In this document: in pieces, positions 44,688 through 53,442 of the stretch | How positions within the stretch are numbered: the stretch's first letter is position 1 | Layout: each line of letters opens with the position of its first letter | Assembly (NCBI RefSeq): GCF_963665245.1 | Contig: NZ_OY762269.1 | Span: forward strand, 806,001 to 870,000 | DNA from: an uncultured Paludibaculum sp. | GTDB taxonomy: Bacteria; Acidobacteriota; Terriglobia; Bryobacterales; Bryobacteraceae | Length of the DNA: 64,000 bases | Direction of reading: 5' to 3' | Made by a program: the position numbers and the translations under genes | Notes under the pieces: generated by a model | Databases searched by the model: none | The model's input: the letters and a program-made list of their open reading frames with translations, nothing else | Told to the model about the DNA's origin: nothing

Positions 44688-46092
44688 TCAGTCTCCTTAC
44701 CGGTTTTAGTGTCAGGTCAAAGCGGCAGCCTGAGGTCTGCGGGACGTGGATGAGGTCACCCGAAAAACTACGGGCCAGTGCCCGGGAAATGTACAGCCCC
44801 AGCCCTGAGCCATCGGAGCCCGAGCGGAAGGGGTGAAATAGGGTTTCCGGCTGGGCTACGCCCGGTCCGGAGTCGATGAAACAGATCCTGACCACATCGT
44901 CCTTCAGGTCCACCTCAATTCTGAGGGTCCTCGCCGCGCTGCCTTCCACGGCTCGCAAGGAGTTCTGCGCGAGGTTGAGAAAGATCTGCAGCAGGCCATG
45001 TGAATCGGCCTGCACTTCGGGTAGGTTGGGCGGCAGTAGCCATTCGATCTGCCCGTCGATCTCCCGCCAATCCGTCTCCACGACGACGCGCAGGTTGTCC
45101 AGGACCGCTCCAAGCGAGGCCGATCGAGCCATCACGTTCTTCGCCAGCTCAAACGAGGCCAGCTTCGTCAGGCCGCCGATCAGTTGGTTGAGCGCCTGAA
45201 AATCGGCGTCGGCCGCGACGTCCGGACGCCGGCCCAGATTCGACGCCACCATGGACGCGGCAGAGCATAAATTCCGGATTTCGTGCGAGACGGCGCCGGC
45301 GAGCAGGCGATTGTAACTCAGCACATGGCGGAAGTTCTCCATCTCGCGATCGCGGACCTCCTCGGACACGTCCACGACGATTGCCGCCAGGTGATGGTCC
45401 GGCCCATCGCCATAGGTGGAAAACCAGGTGGCGATGGGGAACACGGTGCCGTCGGCGCGTTTGGCCCATGTCCAGGCAGAGGTTCGGACTTGGCGCTGTC
45501 CGGCATGCAGTTTCACCGCGCTGCCCAGCGTGGGCACCAGTCCGCCGATGTCACGGTCCATCAGCGTGCCCGGGGTAGTTACCGCAAAGATGTCGTGGGC
45601 GGCCCGGTTGGCGGCGATGACCTTCCCGTCGTGATCCAGCGTGAGGATCGCGGCCGGGCTGCTTTCGGCCAGAATTCTGAGCTGCTCTTCCGCGCGACGC
45701 CGCAACTCCTGTTCCAACTTCAACCGCGCGTAGTGGGCGATCACGATCCGCCGGTTGCGGCTCATCTCAAAGATGAGCAGGCCCACCCCGGCATAGGCAA
45801 AAAGGGCCATGGTGTAGCGCAGCAGGAACTCCAGTCCCGTGTACTGCGGGGTGAAGAGCCCACGCAGGAAGGCGCAGATCACTGCTACGGCAAAGATCTG
45901 CCAACGGCTTAAGGCCGTGGCCGCGACGGCGATAGGAAAGACGTAGAAGATTCCGAGTGATACGTCGAGCTTGGAACGCCACTCGAAAAGGACCAGAATC
46001 GCCACGAGGACAGCCGCGAGCGGCACGACCGTGCGTGGTCTGAGTACTGTTTCTGAAAGGGGGACCCCCAGAATTGACAGCCTCGTCGGCAA
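44626..46092 (-). CDS. Membrane-bound PAS-containing sensor histidine kinase
   Basis: I choose the TTG at 46092 as start because GGAAGGAG lies 7 bases upstream; the longer frame to 46275 would run into the divergent bestrophin gene. The protein is 488 residues. Hydrophobic segments cover about residues 24-110, then a coiled linker, a PAS domain (about 139-240), and the kinase core with the phosphoacceptor His near 270 in GAVSHEIRNLCSA. The N box is NLAQNSLRA (near 373-381), with DSGPGV (near 408) and GSGLGLYISR (near 428). The PAS/linker layout is that of an NtrB-like kinase. It overlaps its response regulator gene by 62 nt. Confidence 0.88.
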   Translation of the reverse strand: MPTRLSILGVPLSETVLRPRTVVPLAAVLVAILVLFEWRSKLDVSLGIFYVFPIAVAATALSRWQIFAVAVICAFLRGLFTPQYTGLEFLLRYTMALFAYAGVGLLIFEMSRNRRIVIAHYARLKLEQELRRRAEEQLRILAESSPAAILTLDHDGKVIAANRAAHDIFAVTTPGTLMDRDIGGLVPTLGSAVKLHAGQRQVRTSAWTWAKRADGTVFPIATWFSTYGDGPDHHLAAIVVDVSEEVRDREMENFRHVLSYNRLLAGAVSHEIRNLCSAASMVASNLGRRPDVAADADFQALNQLIGGLTKLASFELAKNVMARSASLGAVLDNLRVVVETDWREIDGQIEWLLPPNLPEVQADSHGLLQIFLNLAQNSLRAVEGSAARTLRIEVDLKDDVVRICFIDSGPGVAQPETLFHPFRSGSDGSGLGLYISRALARSFSGDLIHVPQTSGCRFDLTLKPVRRLNDGGVPPIAAGAADSLVHRG

Positions 46093-46257
46093 GTAGAGTC
46101 TCCTTCCTGGCGCATGCTGTCTTTCTACCTCAGACGATCGAGTTCTTACTTTCGATACCAATCTTACGATAGACAAGAGATAGCCCGGTGTCGCGATTGA
46201 TTCCCAACCGATATCTGGCCGCAAGCCGGCGCGGCGGGTAGTGTGGGAGCAGACACC

Positions 46258-47169
46258 ATGATTGTTCGCGACCACCTTCCACTCAAGCGAATCTGGCCGC
46301 AGGTATCGCAGCGGCTGTTACTGCTTCTCCTGTTCGACGTCTCCATCAGCGTGCTCTACACCGTTGGAGGCTTCACTTTCCTGGCGATCCCGTCCATCCC
46401 CCTGGCTCCTATGGCAGGGGCGTTGAGTATCTTCCTGGCGTTTCGAACCAACTCGGCGTATGGCCGATGGTGGGAGGCGCGCACATTATGGGGTGGTTTG
46501 GTGAACAGTTCCCGGACGTTTGCCAGACAGACCCTGACGTTGATCGACGGCAATGCGGATGATCTGGCCTGCGCCTCCGACCTGCGCAATCGGCTGGTGC
46601 GCCTGCAGATCAGTTTTGTGCGTGCGCTACGTTGCCACCTGCGGCGGCAGAATCCGTTCCCCGAACTTGAGCGGCTGCTCCCGCAGGAGGTCACCAGTCG
46701 ACTGCGTGGTCATACCAACGTGCCGTCCGCGATTCTGCTGGAATCGGGCACGGTGTTGCGTCGGGCGAAAGAGGAGGGCCGCCTCGACTCTTTCCGATGG
46801 GTCGCGCTGGAGAGTACGCTTACGGAACTGACCAACATCCTGGGCGGTTGCGAGCGCATCAAGAACACACCGCTGCCGCGTCAGCACGACTACTTTCCGC
46901 GCATCCTCGTCATGGCGTTCTGCCTGATGCTGCCGTTTGCCCTGGTCGAGGGTCTGCGTATGTTGACGCCCATCGCATCGACCTTGATCAGCTTCATCCT
47001 CGTGGCGCTCGACACGGTGGGACGCGAGATCGAGGCGCCGTTTGACAACACGGTTCACGACACACCAATGACCAGTCTATCGAGGACCATAGAGATCAAC
47101 CTGTTTCAACAACTGGGCGAGCGCTGTGTGCCCGCCGAAGTCCACCCCGTCGACGGCTTCGTTTACTAG
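46258..47169 (+). CDS. Bestrophin-family (YneE-type) membrane channel
   Basis: A 303-residue membrane protein from the ATG at 46258 with GGGAG upstream. Signatures of bacterial bestrophins are LSIFLAFRTNSAYGRWWEAR near residues 60-80, VNSSRTFARQ, the C-terminal LPFALVEGL strand and DTVGREIEAPFDN. Members form pentameric anion or cation channels in the inner membrane. It is followed after 26 bp by a universal stress protein gene on the same strand and is divergent from the histidine kinase, so the two-component system may control it. Confidence 0.88.
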   Translation: MIVRDHLPLKRIWPQVSQRLLLLLLFDVSISVLYTVGGFTFLAIPSIPLAPMAGALSIFLAFRTNSAYGRWWEARTLWGGLVNSSRTFARQTLTLIDGNADDLACASDLRNRLVRLQISFVRALRCHLRRQNPFPELERLLPQEVTSRLRGHTNVPSAILLESGTVLRRAKEEGRLDSFRWVALESTLTELTNILGGCERIKNTPLPRQHDYFPRILVMAFCLMLPFALVEGLRMLTPIASTLISFILVALDTVGREIEAPFDNTVHDTPMTSLSRTIEINLFQQLGERCVPAEVHPVDGFVY

Positions 47170-47195
47170 CCAAATCTGAGACAAGGAGAACCCCG

Positions 47196-48083
47196 ATGAG
47201 GAATCAATTTGGGAGACGTCTGCTCTTTCCCACGAGCTTTTCCGATGCCTGTTTCCGCACGACGCCCGTACTCTCTGAGTGGATGGACGACCCCGACGCG
47301 CGGCTGACGCTGCTGCACGTCTACGACGCGAAGAAGAACGGGCGGCGGGAGATCGAGCGGCAGTTGCAGTCGTTCTTCGCCGAGGCCGATCAGTATGGCC
47401 GCTGCGAGCGTGTGCTGTTGGCCGGAGATCCGAAAACACAGATTCTGGAGCATTGCCGGCGGCACCGGTACGACCTGTTGTTCCTGCCCGCGTCGGAGCC
47501 CACGGGGTTCCCGCGGATCGGGCACCGGTCGCTGCGGGCGAGCCTCCTACGAGAGGGGCACGTGCCGGTCTGGACGAACTCCGACTTTTCGCGGAGCGGC
47601 GCGCTGAGGCAGTCGCCGAAGAATGTCGCCTACGTGATGACGAACGAGCCGGACTGGAAGGAGCACTGCGTGGAGGCCGCGGCGGCGGCGGCGCGCTGGA
47701 ATTCCGTATTCCACGTCATCTACATATTCCCGGTGCCCGATGTGGATGACGGTACGCTGGCGAGCGACCTGTTCACCGGCCGGGAAACGGGTCCGCTGGA
47801 GGCGCTGCGGGCGATCGTCTCGCGGTTGCCCGTGACTTTCAAGGTGCACACCTCGACGGGCCACGAGCGGTTTGAGGTACGGCGGCTGCTGAAGGACGCC
47901 CACGCCGACATTGCCTTCATCAGCAGCACTCGGGCGATGACGCGGGGGCTATTCGGTTTGCGGATGAGCCCGATCCTCAACTCCGTCCAGTGCCAGTTTG
48001 TGTGCTTCCCGGACAATCCGAGACCGGAAGTGCTGGAGCAACCCAGGTTGGTGGACCAGCTGGCCTTGCCGGATGCGGGCTAG
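47196..48083 (+). CDS. Tandem universal stress protein
   Basis: A 295-residue protein with two UspA-like alpha/beta domains. The first (RRLLFPTSFSDACFRTTPVL, then LTLLHVYDAKK) covers about residues 7-135. The second, beginning NVAYVMTNEPDWKEHCVEAA, covers about 148-275 and is more divergent. The ATP-binding G-2x-G-9x-G-S/T motif is not clear in either half. It is probably a cytoplasmic stress-response protein. It is cotranscribed with the bestrophin gene; its TAG stop shares the palindrome CTAG (48080-48083) with the stop of the convergent aldolase gene. Confidence 0.8.
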   Translation: MRNQFGRRLLFPTSFSDACFRTTPVLSEWMDDPDARLTLLHVYDAKKNGRREIERQLQSFFAEADQYGRCERVLLAGDPKTQILEHCRRHRYDLLFLPASEPTGFPRIGHRSLRASLLREGHVPVWTNSDFSRSGALRQSPKNVAYVMTNEPDWKEHCVEAAAAAARWNSVFHVIYIFPVPDVDDGTLASDLFTGRETGPLEALRAIVSRLPVTFKVHTSTGHERFEVRRLLKDAHADIAFISSTRAMTRGLFGLRMSPILNSVQCQFVCFPDNPRPEVLEQPRLVDQLALPDAG

Positions 48084-48871
48084 CGTGCAGGGGACGCTGC
48101 TGAAGAGATGGCCGAGTGCGCGGAGGCCAGGGCTGCCTGGGCCGCGCCGGCCAGCAGCGTGTTGTCGACGCCCAGGGCGATCATGGTGTAGCCGTCGTCC
48201 AGGGCTTGGCCGATGTTTTGGGGCGTGGGATGCACCAGGTGCATCCCCGCCGCGATGCCGCGGCTGTTGCAGGACGAGCGGAAGGTGCTCAAGGCCTGCA
48301 CCATCTCCGGGCAGTCGAGCTGGCCGGTCTTGCCGAACGAGCCGCTGAGGTCGAGCGGGCCGATGAAGGCTCCGTCGACGCCCGGCACGTCGAGGATCCC
48401 ATCCAGTGCCTCAATCCCATCGCGGTGCTCGATCTGCATCACGATGGCGATCTCCTTGTTCGCTTCCTGGATGTATGGGGTGAAGTCGAGGCCGTGCGAA
48501 TTCGACCGGCTATAACCATAGCCGCGGCGCCCCAGCGGAGGGTACTTGGCCTGGTCCATGGCGGCCCGCGCTTCGGCCTGTGAGTTCACCATGGGGATGA
48601 TGAGTCCACCCGCCCCGGCGTCCAGAACGCGTTTGATCCAGATGGGGTCGTTGAAGGGGAGGCGGGCGACGGGCACCGCGTCATAGCGCTCGATGGCGCG
48701 AAACAGGCCGGCGGTCGACTCCAGGTCGATGACGCCGTGCTCGAGATCCACAGCGATCCAGTCGAAACCCACGCGGCCGAAGACCTCGGCGATGGCCGGA
48801 TGGCCCATCTGAATCCAGGCGCCGAAGGTGGGCGTGCGGTCGAGCAGTGCTTTGCGAAAACGGTTCTTCAT
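48080..48871 (-). CDS. HpcH/HpaI-family class II aldolase
   Basis: A 263-residue cytoplasmic aldolase of the HpcH/HpaI type, which splits 2-keto-3-deoxy acids to pyruvate and an aldehyde using a divalent metal. Signatures are WIAVDLEHGVID (catalytic His), VARLPFNDPIWIKRVLDAGA, the metal-binding Glu in VMQIEHRDGIEALD and Asp in GAFIGPLDLSGSFG. The start overlaps the sialidase stop by 4 nt, making it the last gene of a dehydrogenase-sialidase-aldolase operon. It would provide the final cleavage step of an acidic sugar; the actual substrate is inferred. Confidence 0.88.
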   Translation of the reverse strand: MKNRFRKALLDRTPTFGAWIQMGHPAIAEVFGRVGFDWIAVDLEHGVIDLESTAGLFRAIERYDAVPVARLPFNDPIWIKRVLDAGAGGLIIPMVNSQAEARAAMDQAKYPPLGRRGYGYSRSNSHGLDFTPYIQEANKEIAIVMQIEHRDGIEALDGILDVPGVDGAFIGPLDLSGSFGKTGQLDCPEMVQALSTFRSSCNSRGIAAGMHLVHPTPQNIGQALDDGYTMIALGVDNTLLAGAAQAALASAHSAISSAASPAR

Positions 48872-50175
48872 GACTTTTTCCCGGGGTCACAGGCGTCCAG
48901 CATTTCGTCGGTGATGAATCTGCCCAGCAGGTAATGCTTGCGGTCGGGGTACCAGAGATAGCGCTTGCCCCTGGACTCGAAGTAGCTGGTGTAGGTGGCG
49001 ATTTCGGTGCGTTTCTCGGTGCCGAGCGGTTCGGCGTGGTTGTCCACAAGGATGCGCGGCTTCCCGAAGTGGATAGGTTGTACGGGGTGGTTAGGCACTT
49101 CCCGGCCCACCGTGTACCAGGCGGGCGTACGGTTCTTCAGCCAGGCTCCGGGCCCCGAGGGTCCGCCGTCGTTGTTGAAAAAGACGAGCAGGAAGCGGCC
49201 GTCGCCCACGCGATAGAGCGGGCAGGGGGCGATGGGGTTCAGGATCGGTTGGCCTTCCGGTTCGTAACAGAGCGGGCGCGGGGTGCCCCAGGTGCGGGCG
49301 CCGTCGGGGGAGAGCGCGAAGTAGACCTTGCCGGTATAAGTCCGCATGACGCAGAGCATGCGGCCGTCCTTCAGGGCGTGCAGCGTCGGCTCCTGGATGA
49401 TGCTCTTCTTTGGCTCCGGTTCGGCGTAGAGCCGGATGCCCGGGCCTTTGGGGTAGGTGGTCACCTGGAGCTTGGCAAGGTCCTTCTCGCGCAGGATGTT
49501 GTCGAAGGACAGGAAGGCGACTTCGGTATTGCGGCCCCAGTTGCGAGGATCGGGATCCGCGGCCTTGCTGGCCCAGCGGGTGAAGCCGGCGATGACGCGG
49601 CCGTCCGCGGCGTAGAGCGGGTTCTGATAGACGATCCAGGTCTCGGGGATTTTGGGGTCGGGGTGGCTGAAGTCGGTGCGGCCGACGGGGTAGTCGTGGA
49701 ATTCGCGGCTCCAGGTCTGGCCGCCGTCCTCGGACCACTTGATGCGCAGGGCTCCGGTGTCGGCGGGACGGACGTCCTGGATGCCGATGTTCTTGTTGTA
49801 GACGCAGTAGACGCGCTTCAACTTGGGGGCGACGATGGGGAACGCCCAACTGGCTACGCCGACCATGCGCGCATCGCCGGGTTGGGGGCCGTCGACTTCG
49901 ATAGGGGTGGACCAGGTGTGGCCCTGATCCGTCGAACGGCTGCTGACAATGCGGTGATTCGGAGCGTTTTCGCCGGCGCCCTGGGTCCAGATGGCGAGGA
50001 ATGCGCCGTCGGGCAGGGCGACTACCTGGAAGTGCTGATTCGTATTGTCGGCGCCGCCGGGTTTCTCCGGAATGTAGACCTTCAGGTCGGGCTTGGAGAC
50101 GGCCCAGGGTGGGTCTTCGACGGCCTGTAGACAGGTGGCCAACGGAAGGGCCAGGAAGGAGCGGCGTTGGATCAT
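48868..50175 (-). CDS. Sialidase-like BNR-repeat protein, exported
   Basis: A 435-residue protein with a Tat-like N-terminus (MIQRRSFLALPLATCLQA). It has a six-bladed sialidase propeller marked by Asp-box repeats STDQGHTWSTP, SEDGGQTWSRE and SPDGARTWGTP. It resembles exo-alpha-sialidases, which remove terminal sialic or related nonulosonic acids, although the full Arg triad was not verified. It is the middle gene of the leftward operon; the aldolase start overlaps its stop by 4 nt. A second sialidase-like gene lies at 56875, presumably in the same regulon. Confidence 0.8.
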   Translation of the reverse strand: MIQRRSFLALPLATCLQAVEDPPWAVSKPDLKVYIPEKPGGADNTNQHFQVVALPDGAFLAIWTQGAGENAPNHRIVSSRSTDQGHTWSTPIEVDGPQPGDARMVGVASWAFPIVAPKLKRVYCVYNKNIGIQDVRPADTGALRIKWSEDGGQTWSREFHDYPVGRTDFSHPDPKIPETWIVYQNPLYAADGRVIAGFTRWASKAADPDPRNWGRNTEVAFLSFDNILREKDLAKLQVTTYPKGPGIRLYAEPEPKKSIIQEPTLHALKDGRMLCVMRTYTGKVYFALSPDGARTWGTPRPLCYEPEGQPILNPIAPCPLYRVGDGRFLLVFFNNDGGPSGPGAWLKNRTPAWYTVGREVPNHPVQPIHFGKPRILVDNHAEPLGTEKRTEIATYTSYFESRGKRYLWYPDRKHYLLGRFITDEMLDACDPGKKS

Positions 50176-50187
50176 GGCGGTCCTTTC

Positions 50188-51177
50188 TTACACGTTGCCG
50201 TGACGGGGCAGCGTCTTGAGCACCTCGGGATTGAGGAGATTCATCTGTTCGAATGCGCCCGCTTCCGCCAGGATGATGTTGTGCAGGGCTTGCTGCGCCA
50301 TACGAGCATTCGCGTCGGCGGTGTTGCTGCCGATGTGTGGTGTGAGGACGGTATTCGGCAGTGTGCGCAGGTCCTTATCCGGATCTACGGGGACATACGG
50401 TTCCGTTTCGAAGACATCGAGGGCAGCACCGGCCAACGTGCCTTGCACGAGAGCGTCGTAGACAGCGGATTCGTCCACCACCGCACCTCGGGCGGTATTG
50501 ATGAGCCAGGCTCCGGGTGGGAGCAGCGCGAGGCGCTGCTGGTTCATGAAGTGGGCGTTGGCCGGCGTGGCTGGGATGTGGAGGCTCACGAAGTCGGCTT
50601 GGGAGAGGGCCTGGACGGGGTCGTTCGTGAGTTTCGTGAAGTAGCCGGGCTCGGGCGGCGCGGTGTGCTGGATGACGCCGAGGACGCGCATGTCGAAGGC
50701 GGCGGTGGCGATGCGGGCTACGGCGGATCCAATGGGTCCGCAGCCGATGATGGCGAGGGTCTTGCCGCGCAGTTCGCGTCCACCGACCGGGGCCCACAAG
50801 CGGTTGGACATGGCGGCGGCGACACGTGTCGTGTGGCGGGCGGCGGCGAGGAGCAGCGAGATGGTGTGCTCGGCTACCGATTCGTTTAGGACGCCCGGGG
50901 TGTTGGTGCAGAGGATGCCCGCACGGGTGGCCCGGGTCTTGTCGATGCCGTCGTGGCCGACTCCGAAGCGAGCGAGGACGGATCCGGGCTGCAACGCCTC
51001 ATATAAGGAAGAGCGGTAGGTGTGGATGCCGACGATGGCGTGGCGAGCGTTGTGTTGCTGGATGGCGGCGCAGAGGTCGGCTTCGGAGGGGGCGGATGGG
51101 CTGCAGGTGACGCCGGAGGATTGGAAGATTTGGGTTGCTTTGGTGAACTCGGGTTCAGTGACGAGTATTGGTCGCAC
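50188..51177 (-). CDS. D-2-hydroxyacid dehydrogenase (PGDH-like)
   Basis: The frame extends to 51330, but the GTG at 51177 (protein start VRPILVTEPEF) begins the natural domain and lies just after the promoter and operator. The product is 329 residues. It has the Rossmann loop IIGCGPIGSAVARIA and the catalytic triad: Arg in INTARGAVVDESAV, Glu in DVFETEPY and His in LTPHIGSNT. It is NAD-dependent and interconverts 2-keto acids and D-2-hydroxy acids. It is the first gene of an operon with a sialidase and an aldolase, divergent from the GntR regulator gene. Confidence 0.88.
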   Translation of the reverse strand: MRPILVTEPEFTKATQIFQSSGVTCSPSAPSEADLCAAIQQHNARHAIVGIHTYRSSLYEALQPGSVLARFGVGHDGIDKTRATRAGILCTNTPGVLNESVAEHTISLLLAAARHTTRVAAAMSNRLWAPVGGRELRGKTLAIIGCGPIGSAVARIATAAFDMRVLGVIQHTAPPEPGYFTKLTNDPVQALSQADFVSLHIPATPANAHFMNQQRLALLPPGAWLINTARGAVVDESAVYDALVQGTLAGAALDVFETEPYVPVDPDKDLRTLPNTVLTPHIGSNTADANARMAQQALHNIILAEAGAFEQMNLLNPEVLKTLPRHGNV

Positions 51178-51178
51178 G

Positions 51179-51249
51179 ATTGAGATATCAGAATACTTCA
51201 ATAAGTAATCGAAGACAAGCGTGCATTTTATGTTTTCTGATATCTCACT
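51179..51249. promoter_or_regulatory. GntR operator pair and promoter of dehydrogenase operon
   Basis: Two copies of a TCTGA-N4-TCAGA-like dyad are present. One is ATTGAGATATCAGA at 51179-51192, the other TCTGATATCTCACT at 51236-51249. On the minus strand TTGTCT (51218-51213), a 17-bp spacer and TATTCT (51195-51190) form a promoter for the dehydrogenase operon. The first dyad overlaps its -10 and start region, as expected of a repressor site. The second dyad lies in the leader or promoter of the GntR gene. Confidence 0.75.
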
Positions 51250-51297
51250 AGCTTGCCGAGAGCACGGATCGGGCGTAAACTGGCTGCTGGTGATTCC

Positions 51298-52080
51298 ATG
51301 AACTCCTTTGCCGGCAATCTGACCGAACAAGTCTATACGACCATCCGCAACCGGATCCTGCGTGGTGAGCTACGGTTTGGGACAGGGCTTTCGCGCCGTG
51401 TGCTGGCTGAAGAGCTGGGTGTCAGCATCGTCCCTGTGGGTGACGCCCTGCAAAGGCTTGAAAGCGATGGGCTTGTGGAGAGCCGGCCGCGGGTTGGAAC
51501 GCGCGTGCGCATCCCAACGGCACGTTCGATCCGGGGGCATTACATTCTGCGCGAGGCGTTGGAAACCCAGGCGGCCCGGATCTTTGCGGAGAAGGCGAGC
51601 CCCGAAGAGAAAGACGAAATCGTGCGCATGGCACACCAGCTCGACGCGCTGCATGTGCTTCAGATTCCCGAAGATGACTCCGGGCGAGACCGGCTGTTCG
51701 AGATCCACCGCTTTCACATGCGATTCCATATGCGGATCGCCGAGTGTACTGGCTGCGACGAACTGTGCCAGGCCGTTGAAAAAAATCAGGTTCTGATCTT
51801 CAACTGGCTCTATGACACAGCGCTGGGCAATCAACCGCCTCCGGCTGCCTGGCACTCGCAATTGGCGGAAGTGTTGATCACAGGCGGCCCGGAGCAGGCC
51901 GACGCGGCGATGCGGCGCCACACCCGCTATCGGATGGAAGAAGTGCTGGCCCAGATGGAGCCGTACTTCGGGTGGAACGAATCGCATGTCCAGACGTTCT
52001 CCAAGCGTTCGCGGCGCCATGGCCAGCCGCAGGCCGCCACCGCTCCAGAAACCCCTGCCTCCTCAGAAGGTGTGGAGTGA
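51298..52080 (+). CDS. FadR-type GntR transcriptional regulator
   Basis: A 260-residue regulator from the ATG at 51298. The winged helix (residues about 8-72) contains VYTTIRNRILRGEL and the recognition part LAEELGVSIVPVGDALQRL. An all-helical FCD ligand-binding domain follows, with His-rich FEIHRFHMRFHMRIAE that may hold a metal or carboxylate ligand. It is divergent from the dehydrogenase operon and coupled by a 4-nt overlap to the MFS transporter. The same palindrome occurs in its own control region and before receptor 3, so it probably autoregulates and responds to a sugar acid. Confidence 0.9.
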   Translation: MNSFAGNLTEQVYTTIRNRILRGELRFGTGLSRRVLAEELGVSIVPVGDALQRLESDGLVESRPRVGTRVRIPTARSIRGHYILREALETQAARIFAEKASPEEKDEIVRMAHQLDALHVLQIPEDDSGRDRLFEIHRFHMRFHMRIAECTGCDELCQAVEKNQVLIFNWLYDTALGNQPPPAAWHSQLAEVLITGGPEQADAAMRRHTRYRMEEVLAQMEPYFGWNESHVQTFSKRSRRHGQPQAATAPETPASSEGVE

Positions 52081-53357
52081 TAGGCCTGGGCACCGCTAAG
52101 GGCAGCGGTGTCCAAACGCACGTTCGATTCCGGGTGCTGGCGATGCTCGTGCTCCTGGCGGGCATTACGTATCTGGACCGTGTCTGTATCTCGGTGACCG
52201 CTCCGCGGATGAGTGCGGACCTGGGGCTCAGCCGGATGCAGATGAGCTTTGTTTTCGGGGCGTTCACGCTCGCCTATGCCATCTTCGAAATCCCCACCGG
52301 GTTGTGGGGCGACAAGGTGGGGACGCGGCGGGTGCTGACGCGCATCGTCACCTGGTGGTCGTCGTTTACGATGCTGACCGCCGGAGTATTCAGCTATCCG
52401 TCGCTGTTGGGGACACGGTTTCTGTTTGGAGTTGGCGAGGCTGGCGCCTGGCCGAACGTAGCTCGCACGCTGTCACGCTGGTTTCCCCAGAAAGAGCGGG
52501 GCACGGCCCAGGGGATCTTCTTTATGGGTGCGCACCTGGGAGGGGGGCTGACTCCTTTGCTGGTCACGGCCCTACTCGTGCACTTTCATTGGCGGGCGTT
52601 GTTCCTGATGTTCGGGTCGATTGGGTTTCTTTGGGCGATTGCGTGGCGGCACTGGTTCCGGGACGAACCACACGAGCATCGGGCGGTGAGTGCGGGGGAG
52701 CGTGAATACATTGAAGCAGGCCGGGCGATCTCGGCCGGGCACTCCCTGGAACGGGGCGGCTGGAAGCGGCTGCTGTTGAATCCAAGTGTGTTAGCGCTTT
52801 GCGCCATGTACTTCACGCAGACGTATGGGTTCACGTTCTATGTGACTTGGCTGCCGACCTACCTGGAATCCTCTCGGGGTTTCTCGGCGGGGTTATTAGG
52901 TCTGTTCGCCGGCCTGCCGCTGACGCTGAGCGTTCTGGCTGACCTTTTTGGCGGGATCACTTCGGACCGGCTCACGGCGCGGCTCGGCCCGCGGTTGGGA
53001 CGAGCCGCGGTGGGCGGAGCTTCGCTTGCTTGTGCCGGGGTCTTTCTGATTGCGGGCACAATGGCGCCGAACGCACTGGTGGGCGCCACGCTCATCGCCC
53101 TGGCGGCGGCTTCATCGAACTTCCTGCTGGGTGCCAGTTGGGGTGCCGCAGTGGACATCGGTGGACCGCATGCGGGGATGGTGTCGGCGGCGATGAACAC
53201 GTCCGGCCAGATTGGCGGGTTTCTGAGCCCGATCATCCTGGCCTACGGGGTGGACCACTTTGGGAATTGGATGGGTCCGTTGTATCTGACGGGGGCTTTG
53301 TATCTCGCGGGAGCCGTGTGCTGGGTTTGGGTGGATGCGTCCCGGCCACTCGATTGA
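52077..53357 (+). CDS. MFS transporter, anion:cation symporter-like
   Basis: The GTG at 52077 overlaps the GntR stop (GTGA) and gives a 426-residue protein; the frame is open further upstream but those residues are not membrane-like. Twelve hydrophobic segments are predicted by eye. The loop 2-3 motif reads GLWGDKVGTRRVLTR. The TM1 segment has YLDRVCISVTAPRM, as in hexuronate, galactonate and related sugar-acid symporters of the ACS family. It is probably an importer of the acid that induces the regulator. It ends 5 bp before an operator. Confidence 0.85.
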   Translation: MIGLGTAKGSGVQTHVRFRVLAMLVLLAGITYLDRVCISVTAPRMSADLGLSRMQMSFVFGAFTLAYAIFEIPTGLWGDKVGTRRVLTRIVTWWSSFTMLTAGVFSYPSLLGTRFLFGVGEAGAWPNVARTLSRWFPQKERGTAQGIFFMGAHLGGGLTPLLVTALLVHFHWRALFLMFGSIGFLWAIAWRHWFRDEPHEHRAVSAGEREYIEAGRAISAGHSLERGGWKRLLLNPSVLALCAMYFTQTYGFTFYVTWLPTYLESSRGFSAGLLGLFAGLPLTLSVLADLFGGITSDRLTARLGPRLGRAAVGGASLACAGVFLIAGTMAPNALVGATLIALAAASSNFLLGASWGAAVDIGGPHAGMVSAAMNTSGQIGGFLSPIILAYGVDHFGNWMGPLYLTGALYLAGAVCWVWVDASRPLD

Positions 53358-53362
53358 TGTTT

Positions 53363-53420
53363 TCTGAGATATCACAATTGACAAGCCGAAGTTCCAGTGA
53401 TAGAGTTCTGATATCTCAGA
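53363..53420 (+). promoter_or_regulatory. Promoter of receptor 3-sialidase operon flanked by GntR operators
   Basis: TTGACA (53378-53383), a 17-bp spacer and TAGAGT (53401-53406) form the promoter. An operator TCTGAGATATCACA (53363-53376) ends directly before the -35, and TCTGATATCTCAGA (53407-53420) directly follows the -10, covering the start site. Centres are 44 bp apart. The second copy has perfect TCTGA/TCAGA arms. Confidence 0.82.
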
Positions 53421-53442
53421 GTTGTAACCGGAAAGGGTCTCC

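Noticed and set aside
46092..46275. N-terminal extension of the histidine kinase to a GTG at 46275
   Set aside because: It would overlap the start of the divergent bestrophin gene. The TTG at 46092 has a strong ribosome-binding site and the membrane region follows it.
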